This document shows, in pieces, positions 7,795 through 15,706 of a stretch of 64,000 nt of DNA. The DNA is taken from the NCBI GenBank assembly GCA_028554795.2, contig CM068825.1:160267398-160331397 (forward strand), written 5' to 3'. Under the pieces are notes generated by a model. That model searched no databases, was not told the DNA's origin, and worked only from the letters and a program-made list of their open reading frames with translations. Source of the DNA: Sinohyriopsis cumingii. Taxonomy: Eukaryota; Mollusca; Bivalvia; Unionida; Unionidae. Both the position numbers and the translations under genes were made by a program. Each line of letters starts with the position of its first letter. The stretch's first letter is position 1.

Positions 7795-8214
7795 TCAATA
7801 ATCGAAAACGTCTAAGTCTCGAACGGTTTTTCTTTTCTTGGCCTTTCTCGCTTGAAGTCTGGTGAAAGGGTGTTTTCTTCTTCGTCGTCTCTTTCTGCCT
7901 TGTCCTTGCTGAATGCCTGACTCGGTAGCGTGCAGGGCATTTATAGGTGTGTCTCGTCGACCCAAAATGTCTTTGCCCGTTTGCAGCAAGACATTTTTGC
8001 CTGCCCTCATGAAGGCTTCTTTAGGGTTTTGTTTGTCGATGATGACATTTTGGAGAAATTCTTTGCCTTGTGTCAGTGCCGCATCTTTCAAGGCGTGCAA
8101 TCCGCGTGTCACCATCGGTTTCAACACTGGGGCCACCGAACGAAAGGCCGATTTTAACATGTCTCCTAAACCGTGTCCTCGCTGTCGAGCCATCCCTTGG
8201 TACACTGGATACAT
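7795..8214 (-). CDS. Basic capsid-associated protein (pVI/pX-like)
   Basis: 139 residues. The N-terminal half is an amphipathic glycine-containing helix region (GHGLGDMLKSAF, then ALKDAALTQGKEFLQ). The C-terminal half is highly basic with GRKRRRRRKHPF and KAKKRKTVRD. The layout resembles adenovirus minor core and membrane-lytic proteins, but I cannot show homology. It lies between MCP and minor capsid with only 3-12 bases between genes, implying joint late expression. A TATA-like box (about 8301-8308) lies in the upstream gene. Confidence 0.75.
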   Translation of the reverse strand: MYPVYQGMARQRGHGLGDMLKSAFRSVAPVLKPMVTRGLHALKDAALTQGKEFLQNVIIDKQNPKEAFMRAGKNVLLQTGKDILGRRDTPINALHATESGIQQGQGRKRRRRRKHPFTRLQARKAKKRKTVRDLDVFDY

Positions 8215-8217
8215 GAC

Positions 8218-9153
8218 TTACGAGTCGTGAGAGAACCGTTTTCGAAAATGGAGTTTCACCGTGACTTTTCCTTTGGTGAATGGAATATTTTGTCCCAAAT
8301 CTCCTTTTATAGTAATGTTGACCGTGTCCAAATACGACTTGCTGACCGGCAAATAGTGAGGATGGACAAATTCGCGGTGAACGTGATAAGTGTTTCCACC
8401 TTCCTCGTCAGCGTTTGTGGCAGAATCCACTTTGAAAGGAATGACACGCAGTAACGGCACGGAGGTGTGTCCCACCACGTTGTATTCCACCACATCGGAA
8501 TACACAAAGATCAAATTCAGTCCTTGGTTCAGTTCTACCGGGAAACGAAAATACCTCGCAAAAATATCGTTGTCGGAAATGACTGGCAATTCGTTTTTCT
8601 TCATCATGACCATTCTCATCTCCGTGTCACCGCCCAATATGTCAAACAATTCAGGACAAAATAAGAAAGACATGAATTTTTTGGACCCCTCAGAAAATTT
8701 CATCAGAAAGCGACGAGCTATTTTGTGGTATTCCAGGGTGACACTTTTTTGGACATTACTCAAAGCTTTATGGAACACGCCATTAAACCTGGAGGCTATG
8801 GCGCTGACCAAATGATGACCACTGAAATAATAGCCTGGGAGAATGAACAAGTTGTAGGTGGTCGTTTTAGTTTTGTCATCATAGGTTTTATTGGTAGATG
8901 TGCCAATCTTATCCAACTCCTCTTGCAATTGTTTGTCATGAACTTCCACCTTAAACCAATTTTGCCGGGCAGTGATATTGTGGACTTGGGTCGGGTGAAT
9001 CATTTCTACTAAAGCCACTTCCCAATGGGCTTCGTGATCTAACTGGATGGCTTGAGGTAATTTGGCCGTGTAACAGCACAACGTGTTGTGGGGAAACACC
9101 TCCATGGAACTGTCACTGGGTAAGGTTAAGTAAAATTGGTTTTGGTGACTCAT
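8218..9153 (-). CDS. Minor capsid protein (penton-like single jelly roll)
   Basis: 311 residues, intact. The N-terminus (FYLTLPSDSSMEVFPNNTLCCYTAKLP) followed by WEVALVEMIHPTQ is typical of the minor capsid protein of Polintons. Several beta-rich segments follow, including YYFSGHHLV and QGLNLIFVYSDVVEYNVVGHT, and a C-terminal RKRF. It is expected to form pentameric vertex capsomers. Its ATG overlaps the stop of the membrane-protein gene in an ATGA arrangement. Confidence 0.9.
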   Translation of the reverse strand: MSHQNQFYLTLPSDSSMEVFPHNTLCCYTAKLPQAIQLDHEAHWEVALVEMIHPTQVHNITARQNWFKVEVHDKQLQEELDKIGTSTNKTYDDKTKTTTYNLFILPGYYFSGHHLVSAIASRFNGVFHKALSNVQKSVTLEYHKIARRFLMKFSEGSKKFMSFLFCPELFDILGGDTEMRMVMMKKNELPVISDNDIFARYFRFPVELNQGLNLIFVYSDVVEYNVVGHTSVPLLRVIPFKVDSATNADEEGGNTYHVHREFVHPHYLPVSKSYLDTVNITIKGDLGQNIPFTKGKVTVKLHFRKRFSHDS

Positions 9154-9569
9154 AATTCCAGAGTTCTGTGGCTGTCCGAGGGAATATTAGTGGATGTCAG
9201 AGGCGTGTCTCCGCCCAAAATGGGGTTCTGGTTGTGGTTGTTGGAGTGGTGACTGGCACTGACACTGGCACTGGACACAACGTTCCCGTTTGAGGAGAAT
9301 TTCAGGGAGGGATTGGGAAGCAGGTAACCGATGCAACTGCTCAATAAAATGGTCCACAATTGTTTGTCTCCTTGTTGCAAACTCAAATTGGCGATGGCTG
9401 CCCCGATGACACAATACACCACGAAGATTTGGCAGAAAAAGGCGATTTGCGTTTTAGGCACACGTTCTCCACACCACACCCACAAAGGTTGTTTTTGTAA
9501 ATCTTGCACAGAAGAACTAGGGGAAGAAGGACTGGTCGACGTAGCTGCGTCTGATGTGTGAAAGGGCAT
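9150..9569 (-). CDS. Conserved Polinton two-helix membrane protein
   Basis: 139 residues from ATG 9569. An in-frame GTG three codons upstream is ignored because eukaryotic starts are AUG. Two hydrophobic helices (residues about 38-58 and 68-86) are joined by a short polar loop, with the GYLLPNP end seen in other Polinton homologues. The C-terminus is rich in Asn, Gln and Ser. It probably inserts in a host or virion membrane. It begins 6 bases after the integrase stop, with TATAAAAA (9592-9585) inside the integrase 3' end. Confidence 0.82.
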   Translation of the reverse strand: MPFHTSDAATSTSPSSPSSSVQDLQKQPLWVWCGERVPKTQIAFFCQIFVVYCVIGAAIANLSLQQGDKQLWTILLSSCIGYLLPNPSLKFSSNGNVVSSASVSASHHSNNHNQNPILGGDTPLTSTNIPSDSHRTLEL

Positions 9570-9574
9570 GATGG

Positions 9575-10687
9575 TCACTTCTTCTTTTTATAGTCGATGA
9601 CTTGCGAAGCGTCGATCCAAGAATCGAAACTGGGTGGATATCCTTTCCAACGTACTTTGACTTCTTTGACACGTCGTTTGCCCACTTTACGGGTTCTGCG
9701 TTCGAGAATGCTTTCGATGTCGTACACGTCGTCTTCTTTTTTGGTGACACGTTGTAACTCGGGCAAATAAAACGTTCCTTTGAGTACTTCTCCGTTCATG
9801 TCTTCCAATTTATAGACGGCAGGATGACGGCCATGCACTCGTCCAGTGACGCGAAACAATTCGGTCGTCCAGTTAGGTAAGTAACCTTTGTCGAAAGTGC
9901 GTTTGGTTTTGCCAATGCGCACCCAATCTCCTACGGTCAACTCTCCACTTTTCTTGGGGACAGCCCTCGTCGGGGACCTACCAAACAGGCGCTCAAACAC
10001 CAGCACTTCGTTGTCGGGAGTCACGTCTTGCGGGGCACGTCCGATGCTTCGATGGTAAGATTGGTTGTACGCTTGCACCAGGTGCGGTAAGATGTCGATG
10101 TACTTCAGAGTGTGGTGATGCGTAAAATATTTCCACATGCGTTCTTTCAAAGTGCGTTGAAAACGTTCCACGATGCTGGCTTTGGTTTCGGGATTCTCGG
10201 TGGTAAAAAAATGAATGTCACGTTTCTTTAATTCTTTTTGGAAAGCTTGGTTCAGAAATTCGGTGCCTTTGTCCGTTTGCCATCGAAGAGGGCGACGACC
10301 GCTTTGTTTCAACACCCGTTGCAGGGCTCGCACTAACTCGCTGCTGGATTTGGAAGTCAAGGGCACGACCCAGGCAAATTTGGAAAAGACGTCGATGACA
10401 CAAAACAAATATTTGTAGCCGCGATTGTAGCTGGCCAAATGAGAGACATCGGCTAAATCGGCTTGCCATTGATGATCGATGCCTTCCACTCGGGTGCGAC
10501 TTCTGGCAAACTTGCGTCGAATGGGTTTGTGTAAAGTGTAGGTAGCTTGTTCTTGTAACCATCGTTGTACTTGAGGTAAACGGAGACTTTTCAGTCGCGT
10601 TTTGGCAGCACGATACAATTTTTGAACTCCTGCGTAACCTGCAGGATGGTAGGGATCGTAGTAAATGCTGGCTAAGACTTTTTCCAT
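9575..10687 (-). CDS. Retrovirus-like integrase with chromodomain
   Basis: 370 residues. The rve catalytic core shows Asp77 (WQADLADV), Asp139 (QTDKGTEF) and Glu174 (SIVERF), a DDE triad with near-canonical spacing. A GPY/SH3-like segment (VGDWVRIGK) follows, and residues about 322-365 are a chromodomain with VRWKGYP. It integrates the linear element by strand transfer, giving the 6-bp duplications seen here; the chromodomain may steer to methylated histones. The N-terminus lacks a clear zinc-binding HHCC motif, as far as I can see. It is followed closely by the membrane-protein gene. Confidence 0.95.
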   Translation of the reverse strand: MEKVLASIYYDPYHPAGYAGVQKLYRAAKTRLKSLRLPQVQRWLQEQATYTLHKPIRRKFARSRTRVEGIDHQWQADLADVSHLASYNRGYKYLFCVIDVFSKFAWVVPLTSKSSSELVRALQRVLKQSGRRPLRWQTDKGTEFLNQAFQKELKKRDIHFFTTENPETKASIVERFQRTLKERMWKYFTHHHTLKYIDILPHLVQAYNQSYHRSIGRAPQDVTPDNEVLVFERLFGRSPTRAVPKKSGELTVGDWVRIGKTKRTFDKGYLPNWTTELFRVTGRVHGRHPAVYKLEDMNGEVLKGTFYLPELQRVTKKEDDVYDIESILERRTRKVGKRRVKEVKVRWKGYPPSFDSWIDASQVIDYKKKK

Positions 10688-10710
10688 TTTTTATTTTTTG
10701 TGTTGGTGTG

Positions 10711-11412
10711 TTAATAAGTCACCCACTCTTCGGTGATGCTACTTTGGGTGGGTCGAAAGGGTGGTTTGGAAACGGATTTACGTGTCCGATGGGCTACGGG
10801 AGTAGAAGTCGAAGGTAGTGGTGGTGGTGGAGGTGGCAATGGAATGGCTTTGGTTTTTTTTTCTTTTTTCGCTTCTGGTTTCTCTTCTTTCTTTTTCACT
10901 TCTGTCGAAGGAGGAGTGGACATCATCTTTTTAACCCAAGCTTTCATTTCTTCTCGTTGGGGTGTGGGGGACGGGGTCAATAAGGATGCTGCAATCTTAC
11001 TCGAAATGGGAGCTGCTGACGGTGTTTGAAACACTTCGCGCGTCTCTTCTTCCTCAGGTCTTCGTGGGGTAGCATCTCTGGTGACGGTTGGGGATGACAG
11101 TGGTGGTAATGATGATGATGATGGTGCTGGACTTTTCATCAAGGTCTTAAAATCTTTCAGAGTGGGTAAAGCTGTTTCGTCTAAAGCTTTCTGGTGAAAG
11201 AGTTGCAGTCGTTGCAAGAGTTGACCGTACTTTTGCGATTTTTCTGTTTCGGACAAATCTTGGCGATCCATCAAGGATTGCAATTCGTGTTGTAACTGGG
11301 ACATCTCGCTCAAATGGGGATTGGGAGGTAAATGCGGGGTGCGTTGTTCTTGCCACCGATGGTATTCCATCCATCGTTTGTAAGGCACTAAAGCTAGTTT
11401 TCGTCCTTCCAT
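10711..11412 (-). CDS. Conserved Polinton protein with Pro/Ser-rich C-terminus
   Basis: 233 residues. The N-terminal 90 residues carry LALVPYKRWMEY and a helical block (LQHELQSLMDRQDLSETEKSQKYGQLLQRL) that recalls a conserved family next to the integrase in cnidarian and mollusc Polintons. The rest is low-complexity Ser/Pro/Thr, a Lys/Glu block and polyproline (near residue 195), ending ITEEWVTY. Function unknown. A TATA-like ATAAAAAGG (about 11466-11459) lies 47 nt upstream of the ATG. Confidence 0.75.
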   Translation of the reverse strand: MEGRKLALVPYKRWMEYHRWQEQRTPHLPPNPHLSEMSQLQHELQSLMDRQDLSETEKSQKYGQLLQRLQLFHQKALDETALPTLKDFKTLMKSPAPSSSSLPPLSSPTVTRDATPRRPEEEETREVFQTPSAAPISSKIAASLLTPSPTPQREEMKAWVKKMMSTPPSTEVKKKEEKPEAKKEKKTKAIPLPPPPPPLPSTSTPVAHRTRKSVSKPPFRPTQSSITEEWVTY

Positions 11413-11461
11413 GGGGTTGTCAGGGGTAAATTCTGAGATCTTGGGACTTCCGAAGGCCTTT

Positions 11462-11848
11462 TTATCTTGCTCCCACCAGTCCTCCCAACATGGTTCCCAA
11501 GACTCCTTTCAGTATGGGGCCTAACAAGAGAGGTAAAATGCCTCCACGTTGGACCAACATCTTCTTTTTTTGACGAATGGGAATTTTCTTTTGAACCATT
11601 TTCCGAAGAACGTGACGATGTTTGCCTAAGCATTGTTTCTGGTGTTTGGACAAAGGGATCGTGCCTTTCAAGACGTTCAAACAACATTCGCACACGGTAT
11701 CGATGACCTCTTTGGAGGCCGTTTGAATGAGTTTTTTTCGTAGGGGTGGAGAAGCTTTGGACAGGACAGATAACATGTCCCCATGTTTGGCTAAACGTGG
11801 TGGCAGTCCTTTCCTTTTTTTTCCTTGGGGTTTTCTGGAGGGTGACAT
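11462..11848 (-). CDS. Conserved basic Polinton protein with hydrophobic C-terminus (pX-like)
   Basis: 128 residues from ATG 11848; the longer frame uses a GTG. It has a basic N-terminus, a middle segment (VIDTVCECCLNVLKG-IPLSKHQKQCLGKHRHVLRKMV), a Lys-rich stretch and then VQRGGILPLLLGPILKGVLG, a Gly-rich hydrophobic tail. This arrangement is shared by a family common in invertebrate Polintons and loosely recalls the adenovirus pX/mu core peptide. A TATAAAAAA box at 11911-11903 lies 55 nt upstream. Confidence 0.8.
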   Translation of the reverse strand: MSPSRKPQGKKRKGLPPRLAKHGDMLSVLSKASPPLRKKLIQTASKEVIDTVCECCLNVLKGTIPLSKHQKQCLGKHRHVLRKMVQKKIPIRQKKKMLVQRGGILPLLLGPILKGVLGTMLGGLVGAR

Positions 11849-11902
11849 CTTTGAGTCTTTAGGAGCACCTAAAAACACTGATACTCTACTCGGTCACAGG
11901 CC

Positions 11903-11911
11903 TTTTTTATA
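11903..11911 (-). promoter_or_regulatory. TATA box of the pX-like gene
   Basis: TATAAAAAA on the minus strand, overlapping the 3' end of the upstream gene, 55 nt before ATG 11848. Confidence 0.6.
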
Positions 11912-12866
11912 CTGGAACGCGTCGCCACTGATTGTCTTTACGGCGTATCAGTTTGAGGACAGGCATGACACGTCGTGCAGGGGTACGTAACGGACTAAAT
12001 CGAGCCAGTTCTTGCTTGGACAAATCCAGTAAACTTTGTAACATGCCCGATCTTTCATGGACTTTGATTTTGGGAGAAGGTACTTTGTGAGCAGCAGCCA
12101 CTGCCGCTAAATTGGAAGGTCCTGCCACTGGGGAAGTTCTTTTGGGGGTCATCGACGGAGAAGTTCTTGGTGTAATCAACGTCTCCAAGTACTCTTCAGT
12201 TCCTGGTGACATCAACGGAGAAGTGGACAAACGTGAGGCTACCGGAGACGTTGTGGCAGGTCGTGGCTTGCGAGTGTAAGGTTGCGTCCTGGCCGATGTG
12301 CCTCTTTTGCGACTAGTTTTCTTCTTCTTCTGTGGACTTTTCTTTTTCTGGGGACTTTTTCTCTGTTTCTTTTTCTGGGGGCTTCTTTTCTTTTTCCGGG
12401 GTGATGGTGGTGGTGTCTGGTCAGAGGAGGGTCCTGCCACTGGAGAAGTTATTCTTCTTGGGGACTTGGTCTTTTTCTTTTTCTTCTTGGGGCTTCGTTG
12501 AACTTTTGTCTTGGGGATAACTTTGGGGGCATTAGGATCCCATCTTAAGAGTGAGCGAATGATGACCCCTCCTAGAGTACCGCTCCCTCCAGGTTTCAAA
12601 ATGATTTGTTTTTTGGTTTGAGTGTCGATGCGGGGATCGGCCAGTTGGACCAAAGCGACTTTGTTTCGATCGAAAAAGCGTTGGGTTTGATGAGGAATCT
12701 GAATGATTCCTTGGAGTAATTGACGTGCCGTCACCGTGAACCATCGTAAGACTTCTTTGAGACTAGCTTCTAAGACACGAGCTCGTGTTTGTGGATCTTT
12801 TTCTCGACTGATGCCATACAAGGCACGAATCAATTTGACGGGAAGATGCGACTGAAGGGACGTCAT
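11907..12866 (-). CDS. Conserved Polinton protein with SPKK-like basic repeats
   Basis: 319 residues from ATG 12866; a GTG two codons upstream is ignored. The N-terminal 115 residues are folded-looking, with RFFDRNKVALVQLADP and KKQIILKPGGSGTLGG, a block I associate with Polinton core-type proteins. Residues about 120-205 are repeats of Ser-Pro followed by Lys runs (SPQKKK, SPRKKK, SPKKKKK), like the SPKK DNA-binding motifs of histone H1 and sperm proteins. The C-terminal third has Ser/Thr-Pro sites and VAGPS repeats. A DNA-condensing virion core protein is a reasonable inference. Confidence 0.75.
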   Translation of the reverse strand: MTSLQSHLPVKLIRALYGISREKDPQTRARVLEASLKEVLRWFTVTARQLLQGIIQIPHQTQRFFDRNKVALVQLADPRIDTQTKKQIILKPGGSGTLGGVIIRSLLRWDPNAPKVIPKTKVQRSPKKKKKKTKSPRRITSPVAGPSSDQTPPPSPRKKKRSPQKKKQRKSPQKKKSPQKKKKTSRKRGTSARTQPYTRKPRPATTSPVASRLSTSPLMSPGTEEYLETLITPRTSPSMTPKRTSPVAGPSNLAAVAAAHKVPSPKIKVHERSGMLQSLLDLSKQELARFSPLRTPARRVMPVLKLIRRKDNQWRRVPV

Positions 12867-12904
12867 GTTCACACTGTGTGAGACAGACGAAAAAGGGTCT
12901 GAGG

Positions 12905-12912
12905 TTTTTATA
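12905..12912 (-). promoter_or_regulatory. TATA box of the SPKK-like gene
   Basis: TATAAAAA on the minus strand, 39 nt upstream of ATG 12866, in the gap after the ATPase stop codon. Confidence 0.6.
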
Positions 12913-12920
12913 GATTTTTT

Positions 12921-13664
12921 TCATGGGGAGTGAAATGAAGTCGAGGACGGAGACGTGTACAGGACAGGCCCTCCGTCTTGGCACCAGTGGTGAAACAAGT
13001 GGGTACGAAATCGCAAATCCTCGGGGGTCGTAGGTTTCAAATCGACGAGTAAATAGGCGTGTGGAGTTTGAGTGGCATCGTCGTACGCCTGAGTCAGCCA
13101 AGGCGTTCCTAACTGTTTGGCTAAGACTTGCACTTGCGATTTATCTCGAGGACTTTTAAACAAGACCACGTAATGCGCATTGAGACTGATGGTGCGATGG
13201 GCTTTACTTTGTTGAAACAAATTTTGGGTGATGTAAACGACACTGGCATTACGGTGATGCCCTTTGCGCGTGAACCACAATTTAATTTCTTCTTCGTCTT
13301 CTCCTAACATGTCGTCGAAAATGACCAAATGGGTTAGACGGGAGTCAGAGACGATGCCGTCGTCTTCTTTAGGAATGCCTTCCACAAACACGATGGAATC
13401 GCCTTGACTTTCTCGCAAAAGGCTGTACGCCGATTGCCACTCTTTGTAACACCACACGATCCGTTGAGGGGGCCGATCGATCAAATGATGTTTATGTTCG
13501 ATCAAACGTTTGACGAATTCGGTTTTGCCAGAACCGCTAGGTCCAGCAATGAGCATGTTAAAGGGATGGCGAAGATACAAAGCCTCCCAACTGGCACGAT
13601 CTAAGTGTTCGTCGATGACTTTGACAGTAGAGGAAGAGGGAGCAGAGACAGCAGAGGTAGCCAT
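12921..13664 (-). CDS. Genome-packaging ATPase (FtsK/HerA type)
   Basis: 247 residues from ATG 13664. Walker A is GPSGSGKT at about residues 41-48 and Walker B is LVIFDDML at about 113-120, with conserved WCYKEWQ and VVYITQNLF segments typical of the Polinton/adenovirus IVa2-like packaging ATPases. It is expected to pump DNA into preformed capsids. The frame could be extended upstream only through a GTG, so ATG 13664 is chosen; TATATAAA at 13719-13712 lies 48 nt upstream of it. Confidence 0.93.
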   Translation of the reverse strand: MATSAVSAPSSSTVKVIDEHLDRASWEALYLRHPFNMLIAGPSGSGKTEFVKRLIEHKHHLIDRPPQRIVWCYKEWQSAYSLLRESQGDSIVFVEGIPKEDDGIVSDSRLTHLVIFDDMLGEDEEEIKLWFTRKGHHRNASVVYITQNLFQQSKAHRTISLNAHYVVLFKSPRDKSQVQVLAKQLGTPWLTQAYDDATQTPHAYLLVDLKPTTPEDLRFRTHLFHHWCQDGGPVLYTSPSSTSFHSP

Positions 13665-13711
13665 GGTGTGAGAAATGTCACTTGTGACACGAAAAACAAA
13701 CAAGACAAGAG

Positions 13712-13719
13712 TTTATATA
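13712..13719 (-). promoter_or_regulatory. TATA box of the packaging ATPase gene
   Basis: TATATAAA on the minus strand, 48 nt before ATG 13664 and just beyond the poly(A) signal of the preceding gene. Confidence 0.65.
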
Positions 13720-13735
13720 CTTTTTCAGAACACGT

Positions 13736-13741
13736 TTATTG
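13736..13741 (-). terminator. Poly(A) signal AATAAA
   Basis: Minus-strand AATAAA 7 nt after the stop of the ORF at 13748-14134. It marks the 3' end of the accessory gene group. It contrasts with the stem-loop ends of the terminal genes. Confidence 0.55.
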
Positions 13742-13747
13742 AATGTT

Positions 13748-14134
13748 TCAAATATGAACACGAAAGACAAAAATACATACAACCCAAATAGTGATGTACA
13801 GGAATATAAAACACAGCAAAGCGATCAAAGTGGAATATAAACAAGTGTCTGTACAACATGTTTTGGGTAACGAAGATGTCCTAGGGACAGTGTGTAATGT
13901 TCTTACAGTCTCTACATGAGGTATTGTCACACAAGTGTCCTCCCGGAATGACCTTTCAGGCCTGTCCATGACAGTTCTGTCCTGAAGCGAGTGGTTGTTC
14001 TCGGTGACGGGTTCTTCTGGCACCGTCACTAACACAGGTTGAAAAGTAACTTTTTTCCTTAAACAACTCTTGTGCATACTGGGCCACTTCTTGGGTCCAA
14101 ACCTCAAAACCCCCCTTTTTCCAGTCACGAACAT
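13748..14134 (-). CDS. Putative small protein with C-terminal membrane helix
   Basis: 128 residues from ATG 14134 (a GTG at 14158 is ignored). The first 90 residues are polar. The last 30 are a strongly hydrophobic helix (LIALLCFIFLYITIWVVCIFVF) ending in a short basic tail, so a tail-anchored protein is possible. It overlaps the ORF at 13956-14297 in another frame by about 180 bases. Either both are used or a frameshift joins them. The near-adjacent AATAAA supports a real 3' end here. Confidence 0.5.
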   Translation of the reverse strand: MFVTGKRGVLRFGPKKWPSMHKSCLRKKVTFQPVLVTVPEEPVTENNHSLQDRTVMDRPERSFREDTCVTIPHVETVRTLHTVPRTSSLPKTCCTDTCLYSTLIALLCFIFLYITIWVVCIFVFRVHI

Positions 14135-14297
14135 CTGTCCAATGAGAGTGTAAGTCACAAGCTACACACACATCGTCATACACGTCTTGGGTAGCTAAAA
14201 GTTGACGAATCTTTTTTTCCTGTTGAGGTCGAGAAGTATCCAGATGAAACCGCAAGGCTTTGAGCAAAAGGAGTTTTTCGTGACCATTTAAGGCCAT
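13956..14297 (-). CDS. Putative accessory protein, unknown
   Basis: 113 residues from ATG 14297. Residues 1-40 look helical (HEKLLLLKALRFHLDTS), with two Cys and His-containing segments near residues 50-58. No family recognised. The start lies 10 nt upstream of the end of the previous ORF's stop region, so the genes are tightly packed. The final 30 residues lie over the membrane-protein frame and look less protein-like, hinting that the true product might switch frame. Confidence 0.45.
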   Translation of the reverse strand: MALNGHEKLLLLKALRFHLDTSRPQQEKKIRQLLATQDVYDDVCVACDLHSHWTDVRDWKKGGFEVWTQEVAQYAQELFKEKSYFSTCVSDGARRTRHREQPLASGQNCHGQA

Positions 14298-14512
14298 GGA
14301 GGTGGTAAGTACTGATCGTAAAGAGTCCACAAAGAATCGGCTGGTAAACGAAATCCCAGAAAACAAGTCACTAAGACACACACCACTTGTCGTCCCAAAT
14401 TGAATGGATACAGTTCTTGCAATAATCGATGGTAATGATCCACGGTTTGAATATGGTCATTGAGTTCCTTCCACGGAATCTGTTGGATTACATACGACAT
14501 AAGTCGTGGCAT
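14288..14512 (-). CDS. Putative small accessory protein, unknown
   Basis: 74 residues from ATG 14512, with a second ATG four codons on. It is rich in aromatic and hydrophobic residues (NLGRQVVCVLVTCFLGF) with a Pro-rich end. TATAAAAA lies only about 10 nt upstream. It ends inside the start of the next ORF and overlaps the end of the previous one, a compact arrangement. No homologue recognised. Confidence 0.45.
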   Translation of the reverse strand: MPRLMSYVIQQIPWKELNDHIQTVDHYHRLLQELYPFNLGRQVVCVLVTCFLGFRLPADSLWTLYDQYLPPPWP

Positions 14513-14975
14513 AGCTGCCTGTTTTTATAGTCTCTTTGTTTCGAAAAGAATACACGTACTTTCTAGCCAGTGATCTTCGTTTTCCAGTGGGTAATGTAAA
14601 TCTTGCATACTGTAACCGAAACGTCAAAGTTCGATTAGAAGTTTCCTCTTCCGCTAAGTAGATTCCACGTAAAATATGTTGGTAATCCTTTACCTCGTCT
14701 TCCTCAATGGGTTGCTCTAGGTGAATCTCGAAGTAACCAAAATGATCAACACGTGAATCATCGGGGGCCTGGAAGTATTGAACAAGGTCTGACCACTGAA
14801 ACAATTTCTGACGAATCAGTTCTCTTATACCCTTCAGGTACCAGTGGTTAAAGATCTGGTGACGTAACGGATGCAATTGTTCTTTACGTTTCACTTGTAT
14901 TTTCACCAGCTCTCGGTAAATCCTTTCTCTCAACTCCTCAGGCAAGCCCAAAATGTACTCTTGTAAAGTATCCAT
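14457..14975 (-). CDS. F-box-like paralog 3 of tandem family
   Basis: 172 residues from ATG 14975, chosen because the MDTLQE start is shared by all three paralogs. The N-terminal LPEELRERIYRELVKIQ resembles the first half of an F-box (LPxELxxxI). The middle (HPLRH-IFNHWYLKGIRELIR) and the EEDEVKDYQHILRGIYLAEEETSNRTLTFRL region match the paralog at 15223-15678. If it is an F-box it would recruit a cullin ubiquitin ligase; this is inference from a short motif. The longer frame to 15053 has no support. Confidence 0.6.
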   Translation of the reverse strand: MDTLQEYILGLPEELRERIYRELVKIQVKRKEQLHPLRHQIFNHWYLKGIRELIRQKLFQWSDLVQYFQAPDDSRVDHFGYFEIHLEQPIEEDEVKDYQHILRGIYLAEEETSNRTLTFRLQYARFTLPTGKRRSLARKYVYSFRNKETIKTGSYATTYVVCNPTDSVEGTQ

Positions 14976-15210
14976 AATTATATACACTGTTTTTGGAATC
15001 GTTGGGTGGCGACCAATAGCCTCGTTTAACTTTGTGTCTAATGTAATATCCACTCATAATCAGTCTTCTTGTACTTTGGAACATAGCATAATTTAAAAAC
15101 GGACGAATCACTTTGAGTTTGCGTTTCACTTGTATTTTGATCAGCTCTCGGTAAATGCGTTCTCTCAACTCCACAGGCAAAGCACGAATGTTCTCTTGTA
15201 AAGTATCCAT
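14938..15210 (-). CDS. F-box-like paralog 2, short
   Basis: 90 residues. The first 32 are almost identical to the paralogs (LPVELRERIYRELIKIQVKRK), after which it diverges and stops early, so it may be a truncated duplicate. The 3' end overlaps the start of the next paralog by 38 bases in another frame. Function unknown. Confidence 0.5.
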   Translation of the reverse strand: MDTLQENIRALPVELRERIYRELIKIQVKRKLKVIRPFLNYAMFQSTRRLIMSGYYIRHKVKRGYWSPPNDSKNSVYNYGYFTRVHFGLA

Positions 15211-15222
15211 GAATAGGTCATA

Positions 15223-15678
15223 CTAAATTCTCTTTGGTCTGACACAAGAAATGTACTCTTTGCACAAACATGGTTTTACTTCAGTGTCGAATTTAAATCG
15301 TTGAGTCACTAATCTACACATTACAATTCGTTCAGAAGTTTCCTCTTTCACCAAGTTGACATTGCGTTCAAGATGTTGGTAATTCGTTAACTCTTCCTCT
15401 GGAATTCGATGCAGTACGTTTACAATGATGTAGGTAGAATCGTCCATAACAAACCAATCCATTTGAAAACTAGAGGATCGTTGATCAATGTCTGTTCGAT
15501 GGAACACTTTCAATTGAATCAATCCTTGTATAGCCTTCAGGTACCAGTGGTTCAAACACCGGTGACGTAACGGATGCAATTGTTCTTTACGTTTCACTTG
15601 TATTTTGACCAGTTCTCGATAAATGCGTTCTCTCAACTCCACGGGCAAAGCACAAATGTTCTCTTGTAAAGTATCCAT
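15223..15678 (-). CDS. F-box-like paralog 1 of tandem family
   Basis: 151 residues. The N-terminal LPVELRERIYRELVKIQ block is followed by HPLRHRCLNHWYLKAIQGLI and a C-terminal region (IPEEELTNYQHLERNVNLVKEETSERIVMCRL) that matches the third paralog with many substitutions. The 5' leader including TGTTCTCTTGTAAAGTATCC is conserved among the three copies, so duplication included flanking DNA. Possibly a host-interaction family. Confidence 0.6.
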   Translation of the reverse strand: MDTLQENICALPVELRERIYRELVKIQVKRKEQLHPLRHRCLNHWYLKAIQGLIQLKVFHRTDIDQRSSSFQMDWFVMDDSTYIIVNVLHRIPEEELTNYQHLERNVNLVKEETSERIVMCRLVTQRFKFDTEVKPCLCKEYISCVRPKRI

Positions 15679-15706
15679 GAACAGATTATTATGGTAAGAA
15701 GTTACT

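Noticed and set aside
12298-12520. Plus-strand hydrophobic ORFs rich in Phe
   Set aside because: Antisense shadows of the Lys/Ser-Pro repeats of the minus-strand gene.
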